Assembly (NCBI RefSeq): GCF_001866135.1
Contig: NZ_MODW01000001.1
Coordinates: 124,001 to 188,000 of the forward strand
Origin: Microbacterium sp. LCT-H2
GTDB taxonomy: Bacteria > Actinomycetota > Actinomycetes > Actinomycetales > Microbacteriaceae
DNA: 64,000 nucleotides
Direction: 5' to 3'
Shown: in pieces, positions 1 to 7,557 of the stretch
Layout of the letters: each line of letters opens with the position of its first letter
Numbering within the stretch: position 1 is the first letter of the stretch
Translations under genes and position numbers: made by a program
Notes under the pieces: model-generated
What the model was told of the DNA's origin: nothing
The model's database searches: none
Seen by the model: the letters and a program-made list of their open reading frames with translations, nothing else

Positions 1-525
1 GGTGAGGACGCGGGTGCGCATGGTCGCCGCGAAGACCCCGTACGCGGCGAACACGACGAAGGTGACCGCCATGAAGACCAGGCTCAGCACGATCATCTGC
101 GCCGTGGCTCCGGTGCCTCCGGCGGCGACGAACTGCGGCAGGAAGGCGAAGAAGAAGATGGTCAGCTTCGGATTCAGGAGGTTGAGGAGGACGGCAGTGC
201 GGATGATCCGCCACGACGACACGGGCACGGCGTCCTCCTCCGCCGACATCAGCGCAGTGTCCCGCAGCGTCCGCCACGCGAGGTACAGCAGGTAGGCGAC
301 ACCGAACCACTTGATGACCTCGAAGGCGACGGCGGAGGCGTGCAGGATCGCGGCCAGACCGGTGATCGCGGCGATCATGTGCGGGACGACCCCCAGCGTG
401 CAGCCGAGGGCGGCGACGACGCCGGCCCTCGCCCCCTGGGAGATCCCGATCGCCACCGAGTACACCGCCCCGGTTCCCGGGGTGGCGACGACCACCAGGG
501 TCGTGAGGAGGAATGCGATGCTCAT
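1..525 (-). CDS. LysE/RhtB-family amino-acid exporter (3' end outside window)
   Basis: The visible 175 residues start MSIAFLLTTLVVVATPGTGA and hold about five hydrophobic segments. The pattern is that of LysE/RhtB exporters: an N-terminal membrane segment ending in a Pro-Gly turn, then a Gly/Ala-rich helix around GISQGARAGVVAALG. These proteins move amino acids or related metabolites out of the cell by proton exchange. Family members are usually about 205-215 residues, so roughly 35 C-terminal residues lie beyond position 1. The start is the ATG whose complement is at 523-525. The gene faces away from the window, and the ABC exporter gene stops about 80 bases upstream. The substrate cannot be told from the sequence. 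Confidence 0.85.
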   Translation of the reverse strand, partial: MSIAFLLTTLVVVATPGTGAVYSVAIGISQGARAGVVAALGCTLGVVPHMIAAITGLAAILHASAVAFEVIKWFGVAYLLYLAWRTLRDTALMSAEEDAVPVSSWRIIRTAVLLNLLNPKLTIFFFAFLPQFVAAGGTGATAQMIVLSLVFMAVTFVVFAAYGVFAATMRTRVLT

Positions 526-605
526 GCGGCCCTTCCGTCGCGGCGGTCGGTCCGCGTGTCCTGTCTACCGGCTCGACGCGCGACGCGCATCCCCCCTTCT
601 TCCGC

Positions 606-1622
606 TCAGGCGATGCGGGTGCCCGGCGGCAGCCGTCGCGCGGGCGTCCGAGTGCGGGCCCACGCTCCCGCGAACAGTGCCCCGGCGAGCACCACCTGCA
701 CGCCGAGCCCGACGAACCAGCTCGGCACGGTCTCGTCGATCACCTGCTCGGCCGTCTGCGAACCGCTCTCCGGATCGCAGTCGTCCCAGCGCTGCTCCAG
801 CGGCGAGAGCTGCGCGCTGCGGACGCCCCACTTGATCTGCCCGTACAGATCGACCGGATAGCCGTCCGTGCTGAACTCGGTGGGGGTGGCATCAGCCAGC
901 ACGACGAACGGGTTGGCGGCGAGCGCCCACCACACGAGGTCGAACCGCGGCGCCTCGTACGTGTACTCCTCCCAGCTCTCGCAGTCCACGTTGCCGTTGC
1001 TGTCGTAGGGGCGGCTGTAGCTCGTCGCCTCGCTGCGCACCGCCAGGCCGCCGAGCGCGAAGACGATGATCGTGCCGATGACGAGCGCGGAGACCACGAG
1101 GTAGGTGGACGCGACGGAGAACAGCGGCCGGGCGATGAGGCCGCTCAGGCCGACGCCGATCGCGGCGACGATGATGATCTCGACGGCGAGGATGAGCAGC
1201 GCCACGAACAGCACGATCGGATCGGTCCCGCCCGCCAGCAGCGACGCCGCGAGGAAGGGAACCGCCACCAGGAGGAACGCGCCGCCCGTCGCGATCGCCG
1301 CGAGCAGCTTGCCCAGCATGATGTCGCCGGTCGACGCCGCGGTGACCTGGATCGGCGCGAGCGTGGCCGCCTCCCGGTCGCCGTTGATGGCGTTGCCGCT
1401 GAGCGTGGGAGAGACGAGCACGACGAGCAGCAGGACCACGTTGACGACGATGGACGACACGCCCGCCCCCACGTCCTCCCCCCAGGAGTACACGGCGAAC
1501 GACAGGCCGGTGACGCCGAGGAGCACCAGTGCGAAGATGCCGAGGAGCACGTACCAGCCGACGCTCCGCAGCCGCTGGGTCAGTTCCAGGCGCGCGATGA
1601 CGCCGATGTTCGCGAGACTCAT
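606..1622 (-). CDS. ABC-2 type transporter permease
   Basis: A 338-residue integral membrane protein with about six hydrophobic segments: one near residue 22, a group between 70 and 200, and one near 305-325. A large non-membrane loop at about 205-300 carries two Cys residues (VDCESW and WDDCDPE) that could form a disulfide outside the membrane. The architecture matches ABC-2 permeases of drug or lipid exporters. Its start codon overlaps the stop of the upstream ATPase gene by four bases (ATGA), so the two are translationally coupled and very likely form one exporter. The substrate is unknown. Confidence 0.85.
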   Translation of the reverse strand: MSLANIGVIARLELTQRLRSVGWYVLLGIFALVLLGVTGLSFAVYSWGEDVGAGVSSIVVNVVLLLVVLVSPTLSGNAINGDREAATLAPIQVTAASTGDIMLGKLLAAIATGGAFLLVAVPFLAASLLAGGTDPIVLFVALLILAVEIIIVAAIGVGLSGLIARPLFSVASTYLVVSALVIGTIIVFALGGLAVRSEATSYSRPYDSNGNVDCESWEEYTYEAPRFDLVWWALAANPFVVLADATPTEFSTDGYPVDLYGQIKWGVRSAQLSPLEQRWDDCDPESGSQTAEQVIDETVPSWFVGLGVQVVLAGALFAGAWARTRTPARRLPPGTRIA

Positions 1623-2608
1623 GCTCCCGCCTCCGTTCCGTGGGGTGCCGCAGGCGGCGGGGGCGGCGGGGTCGTCCCCGCGGGCGGGTGCGGGTGCCGG
1701 AGCGCGAGGAACGTATGCTCCAGATCGCTCTGCGCGGGCGCGAACTCCGCGACCGGCAGCCCCGCCTCCACGAGGAGGCGCAGTGACTGGGCGGCGTCAT
1801 CCTCCCCGGGGAAGCCGACGAGGACGGCGCCGCGGTCCACGGCGAGGGACTCGGGAGCCCGTCCGAGGGCCGAGGCGACCTGCCAGGTGTCCGCGTTCAG
1901 ACGCTCCGCGGTCGCGCCGGCAAGCCGCACCCGCCACGCGCGGACCGTGCTCTGCGCCGGAGCGGCGTCCACGACGGCCCCGCCGACGAGGAAGACGGCG
2001 TCGTCGACGACCTCTTCCAGCTCGGACAGCACGTGGCTGGAGATGAGGACCGTGCGCCCTTCGGCCGCGAAGCGGCGCAGCAGCACCCGCAGCTGCACGC
2101 GGGCCTCGGGATCGAGGCCGGACGCCGGCTCGTCGAGAAGCAGCACCTGCGGGTCGTGGACGAGAGCGCGGGCGAGGCCGAGCTTCTGCTTCTGCCCACG
2201 GGAGAGCACCTTCGCGGCGGAATCAGCGAGCTCCCCCAGACCGACGAGACCGAGAAGGTGCTGCGCCCGCCGCTCCGCGTCCGCGCGGTCGATCCCGTAG
2301 AGCCGGGCCGTGGTCACGATCGTCTCGCGGGCGGTGAGGGAGGGCCAGGCGCCGAGGGCATCCGGCATCCACCCCAGCACGCGACGGGCGGCGAGCGGGT
2401 CGGCTTCGGGGTCGATGCCGCCGATGCGGATCGACCCGCTGTCGGGGGCGAGCAACGAGGCGAGCATCAGGAGCAGCGTCGTCTTGCCCGCGCCGTTCGG
2501 GCCCACCAGACCCGTCACCCTTCCCGCCTCTGCGCGCAACGTGGCCCCTCGCACGGCCTGCACGTCCCCGAACGCCCTGCTGACGTCATCCACCACTATT
2601 CCGGTCAT
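1619..2608 (-). CDS. ABC transporter ATP-binding protein
   Basis: A 329-residue ATPase with Walker A GPNGAGKTT at residues 36-44, signature LSRGQ (a variant of LSGGQ), Walker B VLLLDEP and switch histidine in ISSHVL. The C-terminal 100 residues are an extension of the type seen in ABC-2 exporter ATPases, ending in a Pro-rich tail (PPAGTTPPPPPPAAP). It powers the permease encoded immediately downstream, whose start overlaps its stop. It most resembles multidrug-type exporter ATPases; the transported compound cannot be inferred. Confidence 0.9.
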   Translation of the reverse strand: MTGIVVDDVSRAFGDVQAVRGATLRAEAGRVTGLVGPNGAGKTTLLLMLASLLAPDSGSIRIGGIDPEADPLAARRVLGWMPDALGAWPSLTARETIVTTARLYGIDRADAERRAQHLLGLVGLGELADSAAKVLSRGQKQKLGLARALVHDPQVLLLDEPASGLDPEARVQLRVLLRRFAAEGRTVLISSHVLSELEEVVDDAVFLVGGAVVDAAPAQSTVRAWRVRLAGATAERLNADTWQVASALGRAPESLAVDRGAVLVGFPGEDDAAQSLRLLVEAGLPVAEFAPAQSDLEHTFLALRHPHPPAGTTPPPPPPAAPHGTEAGA

Positions 2609-2697
2609 GCGGTCAGTCTGGCATCGCGGGGCGCGAGCGCCGGGGACCTCCGGGCTGATGCCCAGCCGTGCCGCGCCGCGGGTGACACAATCGCTGT

Positions 2698-3096
2698 ATG
2701 CGCACGATCCTCAACATCATCTGGGTCATCCTCGCGGGCTGGGCGCTCTTCCTCGGCTACGTGCTGGCCGGCCTGCTGCTGTGCATCCCGATCATCACGG
2801 TCCCCTGGGCCATCGCCTCGTTCCGCATCGCCGCCTACGCCATCTGGCCGTTCGGCCGCGAGGTCGTCAGCAAGCCGACGGCCGGCGTCGGGTCGTTCCT
2901 CGGGAACGTGCTCTGGGTCATCCTCGCGGGGTGGTGGCTCGCGCTCGGCCACATCGTGTCGGGACTCGCGCTGTGCATCACCATCATCGGCATCCCCATG
3001 GGCATCGCCGACTTCAAAATGGTCCCGGTGTCGCTCATGCCGCTCGGCAAGGAGATCGTCTCCACTCGTCAGGGCGCGTTCGACCGCACGCTCTGA
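2698..3096 (+). CDS. YccF domain-containing membrane protein
   Basis: A 132-residue protein made of two copies of the YccF (DUF307) unit. Each has a hydrophobic helix (IIWVILAGWALFLGY and VLWVILAGWWLALGH) followed by a second helix and a conserved Pro motif (ITVPWAIASFR and IGIPMGIADFK). YccF proteins are inner-membrane proteins of unknown function. No Shine-Dalgarno sequence precedes the ATG. CACAAT at 2686-2691 lies seven bases before it, as expected for a -10 box of a leaderless transcript. Confidence 0.9.
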   Translation: MRTILNIIWVILAGWALFLGYVLAGLLLCIPIITVPWAIASFRIAAYAIWPFGREVVSKPTAGVGSFLGNVLWVILAGWWLALGHIVSGLALCITIIGIPMGIADFKMVPVSLMPLGKEIVSTRQGAFDRTL

Positions 3097-3106
3097 CGCC
3101 GGCGGG

Positions 3107-4093
3107 TCAGCCGCGGAAGAACGCGACGCCGAGGTCGGGGTGGTCGACGAAGACGCCATCCACGCCCTGCCGGGCGATCACGCCCCACTCGGCCTCGTAG
3201 TGCCCGAACGCGCTCTTGCCTCCCGGTCCGCGGTAGGGCGCCGCGAGGAAGGCGTTCTCCGGGCGGCAGGTCCACGCGAAGACGGTCAGGCCGCGGGCGT
3301 GCGCATCGGCGACCAGCGTCGTGCCCGGCACCAGGAGCATCTTCTTGTCGACGCTGATCCCGTCGATCCGACCGACCAGGCGGTCCAGATTCCCGGGGGT
3401 CACGGTCTCCGGGTAGCTCAGGACCTTCGCCCCCTCGGCGACGAGGAGGTCGTACGGCTGTCCCGCCGCCTCGATGAGGTAGACGAAGCTCGCGTCGACG
3501 CCCGCGGCGCGGAGCTGCCCGAGCACGGTCGACTCGAAGCTCTCCACGATCAGCGGCAGCTCCCCCGCCGCCCACCCGGCGTCGCGCAGCTCCCGCGCGA
3601 TGAGGGGCGCGAGGTCGAGTCCGATGCGTGCGAAATGCGTGGCGTGCTTCACCTCGAGCACGACGCCGATCGGCCGGCCCTGCTCCTGTGCTGCCGCCCG
3701 CACGAGGTCGAGGACGTCGCGCAGGCGCAGGATCGGCTCCGTGCCGTCGCAGGAGGCGCTGGATGCCCGGAGCTTCGGGAGCCGTTCCCGGCAGCGCAGC
3801 GTGGACAGCTCCGCCCAGGTGAAGTCCTCCGTGAACCAGCCGGTCAGTGCGGCACCGTCCACGCGCCTCGTCGTGCGGCGATCCGCGAACTCCGGGTGAT
3901 CGGCGACGTCCGTGGTGCCGGAGATCTCGTTCTCGTGCCGCACGACCAGGACGCCGTCCTGGGTGGCGACCACGTCCGGCTCGACCGCGTCGACCCCCGT
4001 CGCGAGAGCGAGCTCGTAGGACGAACGGGTGTGCTCCGGTCGGTGGCCCGGGGCACCGCGGTGCCCGATGACGAGCGGGGATTTGCTGGGCAC
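3107..4093 (-). CDS. glycerophosphodiester phosphodiesterase
   Basis: The protein has the GDPD signature near its N terminus (VIGHRGAPGHRPEHT), the metal-binding E-x-D in VEPDVV and a catalytic-type His in VVRHENE. The family hydrolyses glycerophosphodiesters to glycerol-3-phosphate and an alcohol using a divalent metal. There is no signal peptide, so it should be cytoplasmic. The start is uncertain: GTG codons with complements at 4111, 4099 and 4093 are all in frame. I chose 4093 because TACGCT just upstream could be a -10 box placing +1 at that GTG, and because little sequence is needed before the conserved motif. It converges with yccF with only ten bases between them. Confidence 0.85.
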   Translation of the reverse strand: MPSKSPLVIGHRGAPGHRPEHTRSSYELALATGVDAVEPDVVATQDGVLVVRHENEISGTTDVADHPEFADRRTTRRVDGAALTGWFTEDFTWAELSTLRCRERLPKLRASSASCDGTEPILRLRDVLDLVRAAAQEQGRPIGVVLEVKHATHFARIGLDLAPLIARELRDAGWAAGELPLIVESFESTVLGQLRAAGVDASFVYLIEAAGQPYDLLVAEGAKVLSYPETVTPGNLDRLVGRIDGISVDKKMLLVPGTTLVADAHARGLTVFAWTCRPENAFLAAPYRGPGGKSAFGHYEAEWGVIARQGVDGVFVDHPDLGVAFFRG

Positions 4094-4185
4094 GCTCACA
4101 GCGTAAGGCACCCCGGGAGTGTCGCCTCACGGGTATCGTGGAGGAAAGCGACCTACGACCCCCCTTTTGGAGTGAGGCCCACCTG

Positions 4186-5106
4186 ATGAGCAACTTCGCT
4201 TTCAACAATCCTGCTTTCCAGCAGCAGGACCCGCGCAACGTCGCGACCTACCCGGGTGCGCCCCAGGGCGCTCAGGGCGCGCAGGCCGCGTCGCTCCAGC
4301 ACGGCGCGATGGATGCCGCCGCCAACGCACAGCTCGAGGGCATGTACGCCGCTCCCGCCGCAGGCGCGCTCGAGACCGACCGGATGTCCGTCGAAGACAC
4401 CGTGTGGAAGACCGCCGGCCTCTTCGGCATCCTCCTCGTCACCGCCGTCGTCGGCTGGGTGCTGACGCTCGGCGGCCTCGACGTGCCGCGCTACGACCCG
4501 TACAACCCCGCCGCCGTCAACGTGCTGCCCTGGGCCCTCGGGGCGCTCGGCGGCTTCGTGCTGGCGATGGTCATCACCTTCACCTCGCGCAAGAAGGTCC
4601 GCCCCGCGCTGATCTTCGCCTACGCGGCCTTCGAGGGTCTCTTCATCGGCGGCATCTCGGCGTTCTTCGAGGTCCGCTGGCCCGGCATCGTCTTCCAGGC
4701 GACGCTCGCGACCGTCTCGGTCGTCGGCGTGACTCTCGCCCTCTTCGCGAGCGGCAAGATCCGCGCCTCGAAGAAGGCCACGAAGATCTTCATGATCGCG
4801 ATGATCGGCTACCTGGTCTTCTCGCTCCTGAACCTCGTTCTCATGTGGACCGGCGTCAACACCAACGCGTTCGGCATGCTCAGCCAGCCGATCATGGGCA
4901 TTCCGCTCGGCCTCATCATCGGTGTCCTCGTCGTGATCATGGCGGCCTACTCGCTGGTGCTCGACTTCGACCAGATCCAGCAGGGCGTCCGCAACGGCGC
5001 TCCCCGCAAGTACGGCTGGCTCGGCGGCTTCGGCATCATGGTCACCGTCGTCTGGCTGTACGTCGAGATCCTTCGGATCATCGCCATCGCCCGCGGCAAC
5101 AACTGA
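4186..5106 (+). CDS. Bax inhibitor-1/YccA family membrane protein
   Basis: A 306-residue protein with a cytoplasmic, Gln/Ala-rich N-terminal region (about residues 1-70) followed by seven hydrophobic segments. It belongs to the Bax-inhibitor-1-like group common in actinobacteria; the family is linked to ion leak and stress tolerance, but the bacterial role is poorly known. I chose the ATG at 4186 because GGAGTGAGG lies just upstream and the product starts MSNFAFNNPAF. A longer reading from 4138 adds residues with no family support. A hairpin terminator follows. Confidence 0.9.
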   Translation: MSNFAFNNPAFQQQDPRNVATYPGAPQGAQGAQAASLQHGAMDAAANAQLEGMYAAPAAGALETDRMSVEDTVWKTAGLFGILLVTAVVGWVLTLGGLDVPRYDPYNPAAVNVLPWALGALGGFVLAMVITFTSRKKVRPALIFAYAAFEGLFIGGISAFFEVRWPGIVFQATLATVSVVGVTLALFASGKIRASKKATKIFMIAMIGYLVFSLLNLVLMWTGVNTNAFGMLSQPIMGIPLGLIIGVLVVIMAAYSLVLDFDQIQQGVRNGAPRKYGWLGGFGIMVTVVWLYVEILRIIAIARGNN

Positions 5107-5124
5107 CGCGCGACCCGTCGCGAC

Positions 5125-5157
5125 GAGAGGCCCGTCTCCCTGGGAGGCGGGCCTCTT
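5125..5157 (+). terminator. Rho-independent terminator after the Bax-inhibitor gene
   Basis: Arms 5127-5140 and 5142-5155 pair over 14 positions with a single G-U pair and a very tight turn. The stem is followed by a short CTCTT run. It lies 20 bases after the stop codon. Confidence 0.75.
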
Positions 5158-5267
5158 GCCATATCCGGGAGGGAGCGCGCAAGGGGTTGGCACGCGATTC
5201 CGCGGCCGGGCACAGTAGGTGTCACGAAGCCCCGGCACCCCGGGGCTCCTGACCCAAGGAGCTGACC

Positions 5268-5540
5268 ATGAGTTTTCTCGGCTTTCTTCTTCTCGGCCTC
5301 ATCGCCGGAGCCATCGCCAAGCTGATCCTGCCCGGTAAGCAGGGCGGCGGATGGTTCATCACCCTGCTGCTCGGCGTCGTCGGCGCCCTGCTCGGCGGCT
5401 GGCTCGGCAGCCTGATCCTCAACCGTCCGCTCACCGAGTTCTGGGACCTCGGCACCTGGCTCCTCGCCATCGGCGGTTCGATCATCGTGCTGCTGATCTA
5501 CGGCCTCATCGCCGGCCGCGGCCAGCGGGTCAACGACTGA
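5268..5540 (+). CDS. GlsB/YeaQ/YmgE-family membrane stress protein
   Basis: A 90-residue protein with three hydrophobic, Gly-rich segments. It starts MSFLGFLLLGLIAGAIAKLI and has the family's PGKQGGGW turn. YeaQ/YmgE/GlsB proteins are small transglycosylase-associated-type membrane proteins seen in stress regulons; their molecular role is unknown. AAGGAG ends five bases before the ATG. A strong hairpin terminator follows. It appears to be transcribed alone. Confidence 0.9.
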   Translation: MSFLGFLLLGLIAGAIAKLILPGKQGGGWFITLLLGVVGALLGGWLGSLILNRPLTEFWDLGTWLLAIGGSIIVLLIYGLIAGRGQRVND

Positions 5541-5576
5541 CGCAGACCCCCCTCGACGCGCCCCGCGTCACCCACG

Positions 5577-5622
5577 CCCGTCCCTCACGGCTGCGAGAGC
5601 ATCCGTGAGGGGCGGGTCTTTT
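5577..5622. terminator. Bidirectional terminator between glsB-like gene and ECF sigma gene
   Basis: Arms 5577-5590 and 5603-5616 pair over 14 positions with one G-U pair around a 12-base loop. TCTTTT follows on the plus strand. The hairpin sits between convergent genes and can serve both. Confidence 0.85.
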
Positions 5623-5636
5623 CGTGCCGCGGACGG

Positions 5637-6932
5637 TCAGCTCGCCGTTCCCCGCGCCTTGCGCTCCAGGAGTCCGCGCTCACGGTCGTTGCCGGCCAGC
5701 CCCGCGGCCACGGCGAACTCGCTGCGTGCCTCGCTCTCCCGGCCGAGTCGGCGCAGCAGCTCGCCCCGCGTGGCCGGGAGCAGGTGGTAGCCGCGCAGCG
5801 CCCCGGACGCAGCCAGCTCATCGAGCATCTTCAGCGCGGAAGCGGGCCCGGTCGCCATGGCCACGGCGGCCGCGCGATTGAGCTCCACCACCGGGGACGG
5901 GGTGAGCCGGCCGAGCGCCTCGTAGAGGACGACGATGCGATCCCAGTCGGTCTCCTCCACGGACGGCGCGACGGCATGGCATTCGGCGATGGCGGCCTGC
6001 AGACTGTACGGCCCGCGTCCACGGCCGAGCCCGTCCGCCCGCGCCAGTGCCGCTCTCCCCCGCGCGATGCGGCTGCGGTCCCACCGCCGACGGTCCTGAT
6101 CGGCGAGCAGCACCGGGTCCCCGTTCCGGTCGGTCCGTGCGGGGAAGCGTGCGGCCGTGAGCTCCAGGAGCGCGAGCAGACCGTGCACCTCCGGTTCGCG
6201 AGGCTGCAGCGCGGCGAGCACCCTGGCGAGCCGGATGGCCTCGTCGCTCAGTTCCGGCCGCATCCACTCCGGACCGCTGCTGGCCGCGTGCGCTTCGTTG
6301 AAGATGAGGTAGAGCACCCCGAGGACCGCGCCGAGCCGCGCCGCATGCTCCTCCCGCGGCGGCACCTCGAACGGCGCGTGTGCCGCCGCCAGCGTCTTCT
6401 TCGCGCGCACGATCCGCTGTTGCACGGTCGCCGTGGGGACCAGGAAGGCGCGGGCGATCTCCTCGCTCGACAGCCCGCCGACGACCCGCAGCGTCAACAC
6501 GACCTGCGCCTCCCGAGAGAGGACCGGGTGGCACGCGATGAAGAGGAGGCGCAGCACATCGTCGTCCACGGCATCCGGGTCCCACGGCAGCTCGTGGCCC
6601 TCCGCCTGCTCCTGTTCGAGGTCGTGCGCGATCAGCGCGAGACGGTCGTCCAGCCGCTCGCGGCGTCGCCATCCGTCCACCGCCTTCCGCTTCGCCACGG
6701 CTGTGAGCCACGCGGCGGGGTTCCGCGGGACGCCCTCGGCGGGCCATTGCCGCAGCGCGGCGACCAAGGCCTCCTGCGCGAGGTCCTCCGCCAGGCCGAA
6801 GTCGCCGACCATCCGCGTCAGCGTGCCGACGATGCGCGCGGCTTCGATTCGCCACACGGCCGCGACGGCCCGCTCGGCCGCCTCCTGCGCGGAGGCGGCC
6901 GAGTTCGCCACGGGGTCGAACGAGCCGTCCAT
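5637..6932 (-). CDS. ECF42-type RNA polymerase sigma factor with C-terminal extension
   Basis: A 431-residue sigma factor. Region 2 spans about residues 30-100 (GDFGLAEDLAQEALVAAL, then AWLTAVAKRKAVD) and region 4 about 120-185 (LTLRVVGGLSSEEIARAFL). A helical extension of some 230 residues follows; core ECF factors are only about 180-200 long. This architecture next to a YCII/DGPF protein is the hallmark of the ECF42 group, where the extension is needed for activity and no classical anti-sigma factor is present. The partner gene lies 13 bases upstream on the same strand. Likely autoregulated, but I did not identify a promoter. Confidence 0.9.
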   Translation of the reverse strand: MDGSFDPVANSAASAQEAAERAVAAVWRIEAARIVGTLTRMVGDFGLAEDLAQEALVAALRQWPAEGVPRNPAAWLTAVAKRKAVDGWRRRERLDDRLALIAHDLEQEQAEGHELPWDPDAVDDDVLRLLFIACHPVLSREAQVVLTLRVVGGLSSEEIARAFLVPTATVQQRIVRAKKTLAAAHAPFEVPPREEHAARLGAVLGVLYLIFNEAHAASSGPEWMRPELSDEAIRLARVLAALQPREPEVHGLLALLELTAARFPARTDRNGDPVLLADQDRRRWDRSRIARGRAALARADGLGRGRGPYSLQAAIAECHAVAPSVEETDWDRIVVLYEALGRLTPSPVVELNRAAAVAMATGPASALKMLDELAASGALRGYHLLPATRGELLRRLGRESEARSEFAVAAGLAGNDRERGLLERKARGTAS

Positions 6933-6945
6933 CAGCGGAGCGTCG

Positions 6946-7374
6946 TCACGCCTGCTCGGCGCGGCGGGCCTGCTCCTCCCGCCAGCCCGCCTCCTTCTCG
7001 ATCCACTCGTTGTCGGCGGGGAAGTCCTCCGGGCCGGTCACCCGGCGCACCTCGAGGAACGATCCCGCTCCGAGCGGCGCCCGGCTCGCCCACTCCGCGG
7101 CCTCCTCGCGCGAGGAGACCTCGATGATCCAGAAGCCGTTGAAGAGCTCCTTCGTCTCCCCGTAGGGGCCGTCCGTGATCAGCGGCTTCTCGGCGCTGAA
7201 GTCGACGACGAAGCCCTCCGCCGCGTCGGTCAGGCCCTCCCCAGCGACGAGGACGCCCGCCTTCATCATCGACTCGTTGTAACGACCCATCGCCTCGATG
7301 ACCTGCTCGAAGGGCATCTCCTGGTAGGCCGCCACCACGTCGTCGGTCGCGCGCATGATGAGCATGAACTTCAT
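6946..7374 (-). CDS. YCII/DGPF domain protein, partner of the ECF42 sigma factor
   Basis: A 142-residue protein starting MKFMLIMRATDDVVAAYQEM and containing the DGPF-type motif as TDGPYGETKELFNGFWI at about residues 68-84. YCII-fold proteins are small alpha/beta dimers of uncertain activity; DGPF members are found with ECF42 sigma factors. The start has AAGGAGAACATC just upstream. It is the first gene of a two-gene unit with the sigma factor. Whether it senses a signal or is an enzyme target of the sigma factor is not known. Confidence 0.9.
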   Translation of the reverse strand: MKFMLIMRATDDVVAAYQEMPFEQVIEAMGRYNESMMKAGVLVAGEGLTDAAEGFVVDFSAEKPLITDGPYGETKELFNGFWIIEVSSREEAAEWASRAPLGAGSFLEVRRVTGPEDFPADNEWIEKEAGWREEQARRAEQA

Positions 7375-7430
7375 GATGTTCTCCTTGTTCCGAAGGGCCG
7401 TTCCTCGACCCTCTCATCACAGACGTCGAA

Positions 7431-7557
7431 CGGGAACGGCGGAGATCGACATCGGGCGAAAAATTCCTCCCGGTCTTCTGCCGAGAGCCGCATCGGCATA
7501 GAGTTTCAGTTCAACCCCTTTCAGTGGAAATTCTTTTCCAGATCGAACGAGGACTCG
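7431..7557 (+). other. AT-rich leader upstream of the glycosidase-like gene
   Basis: This stretch is clearly richer in A and T than its surroundings. It holds a direct repeat TTTCAGT (7504-7510 and 7519-7525), a small inverted repeat GGAAA/TTTCC (7526-7530 and 7535-7539) and a possible -10 TAGAGT near 7499. No strong -35 is visible. It is probably the promoter and operator region of the downstream gene, or of the divergent YCII-sigma pair. Confidence 0.35.
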
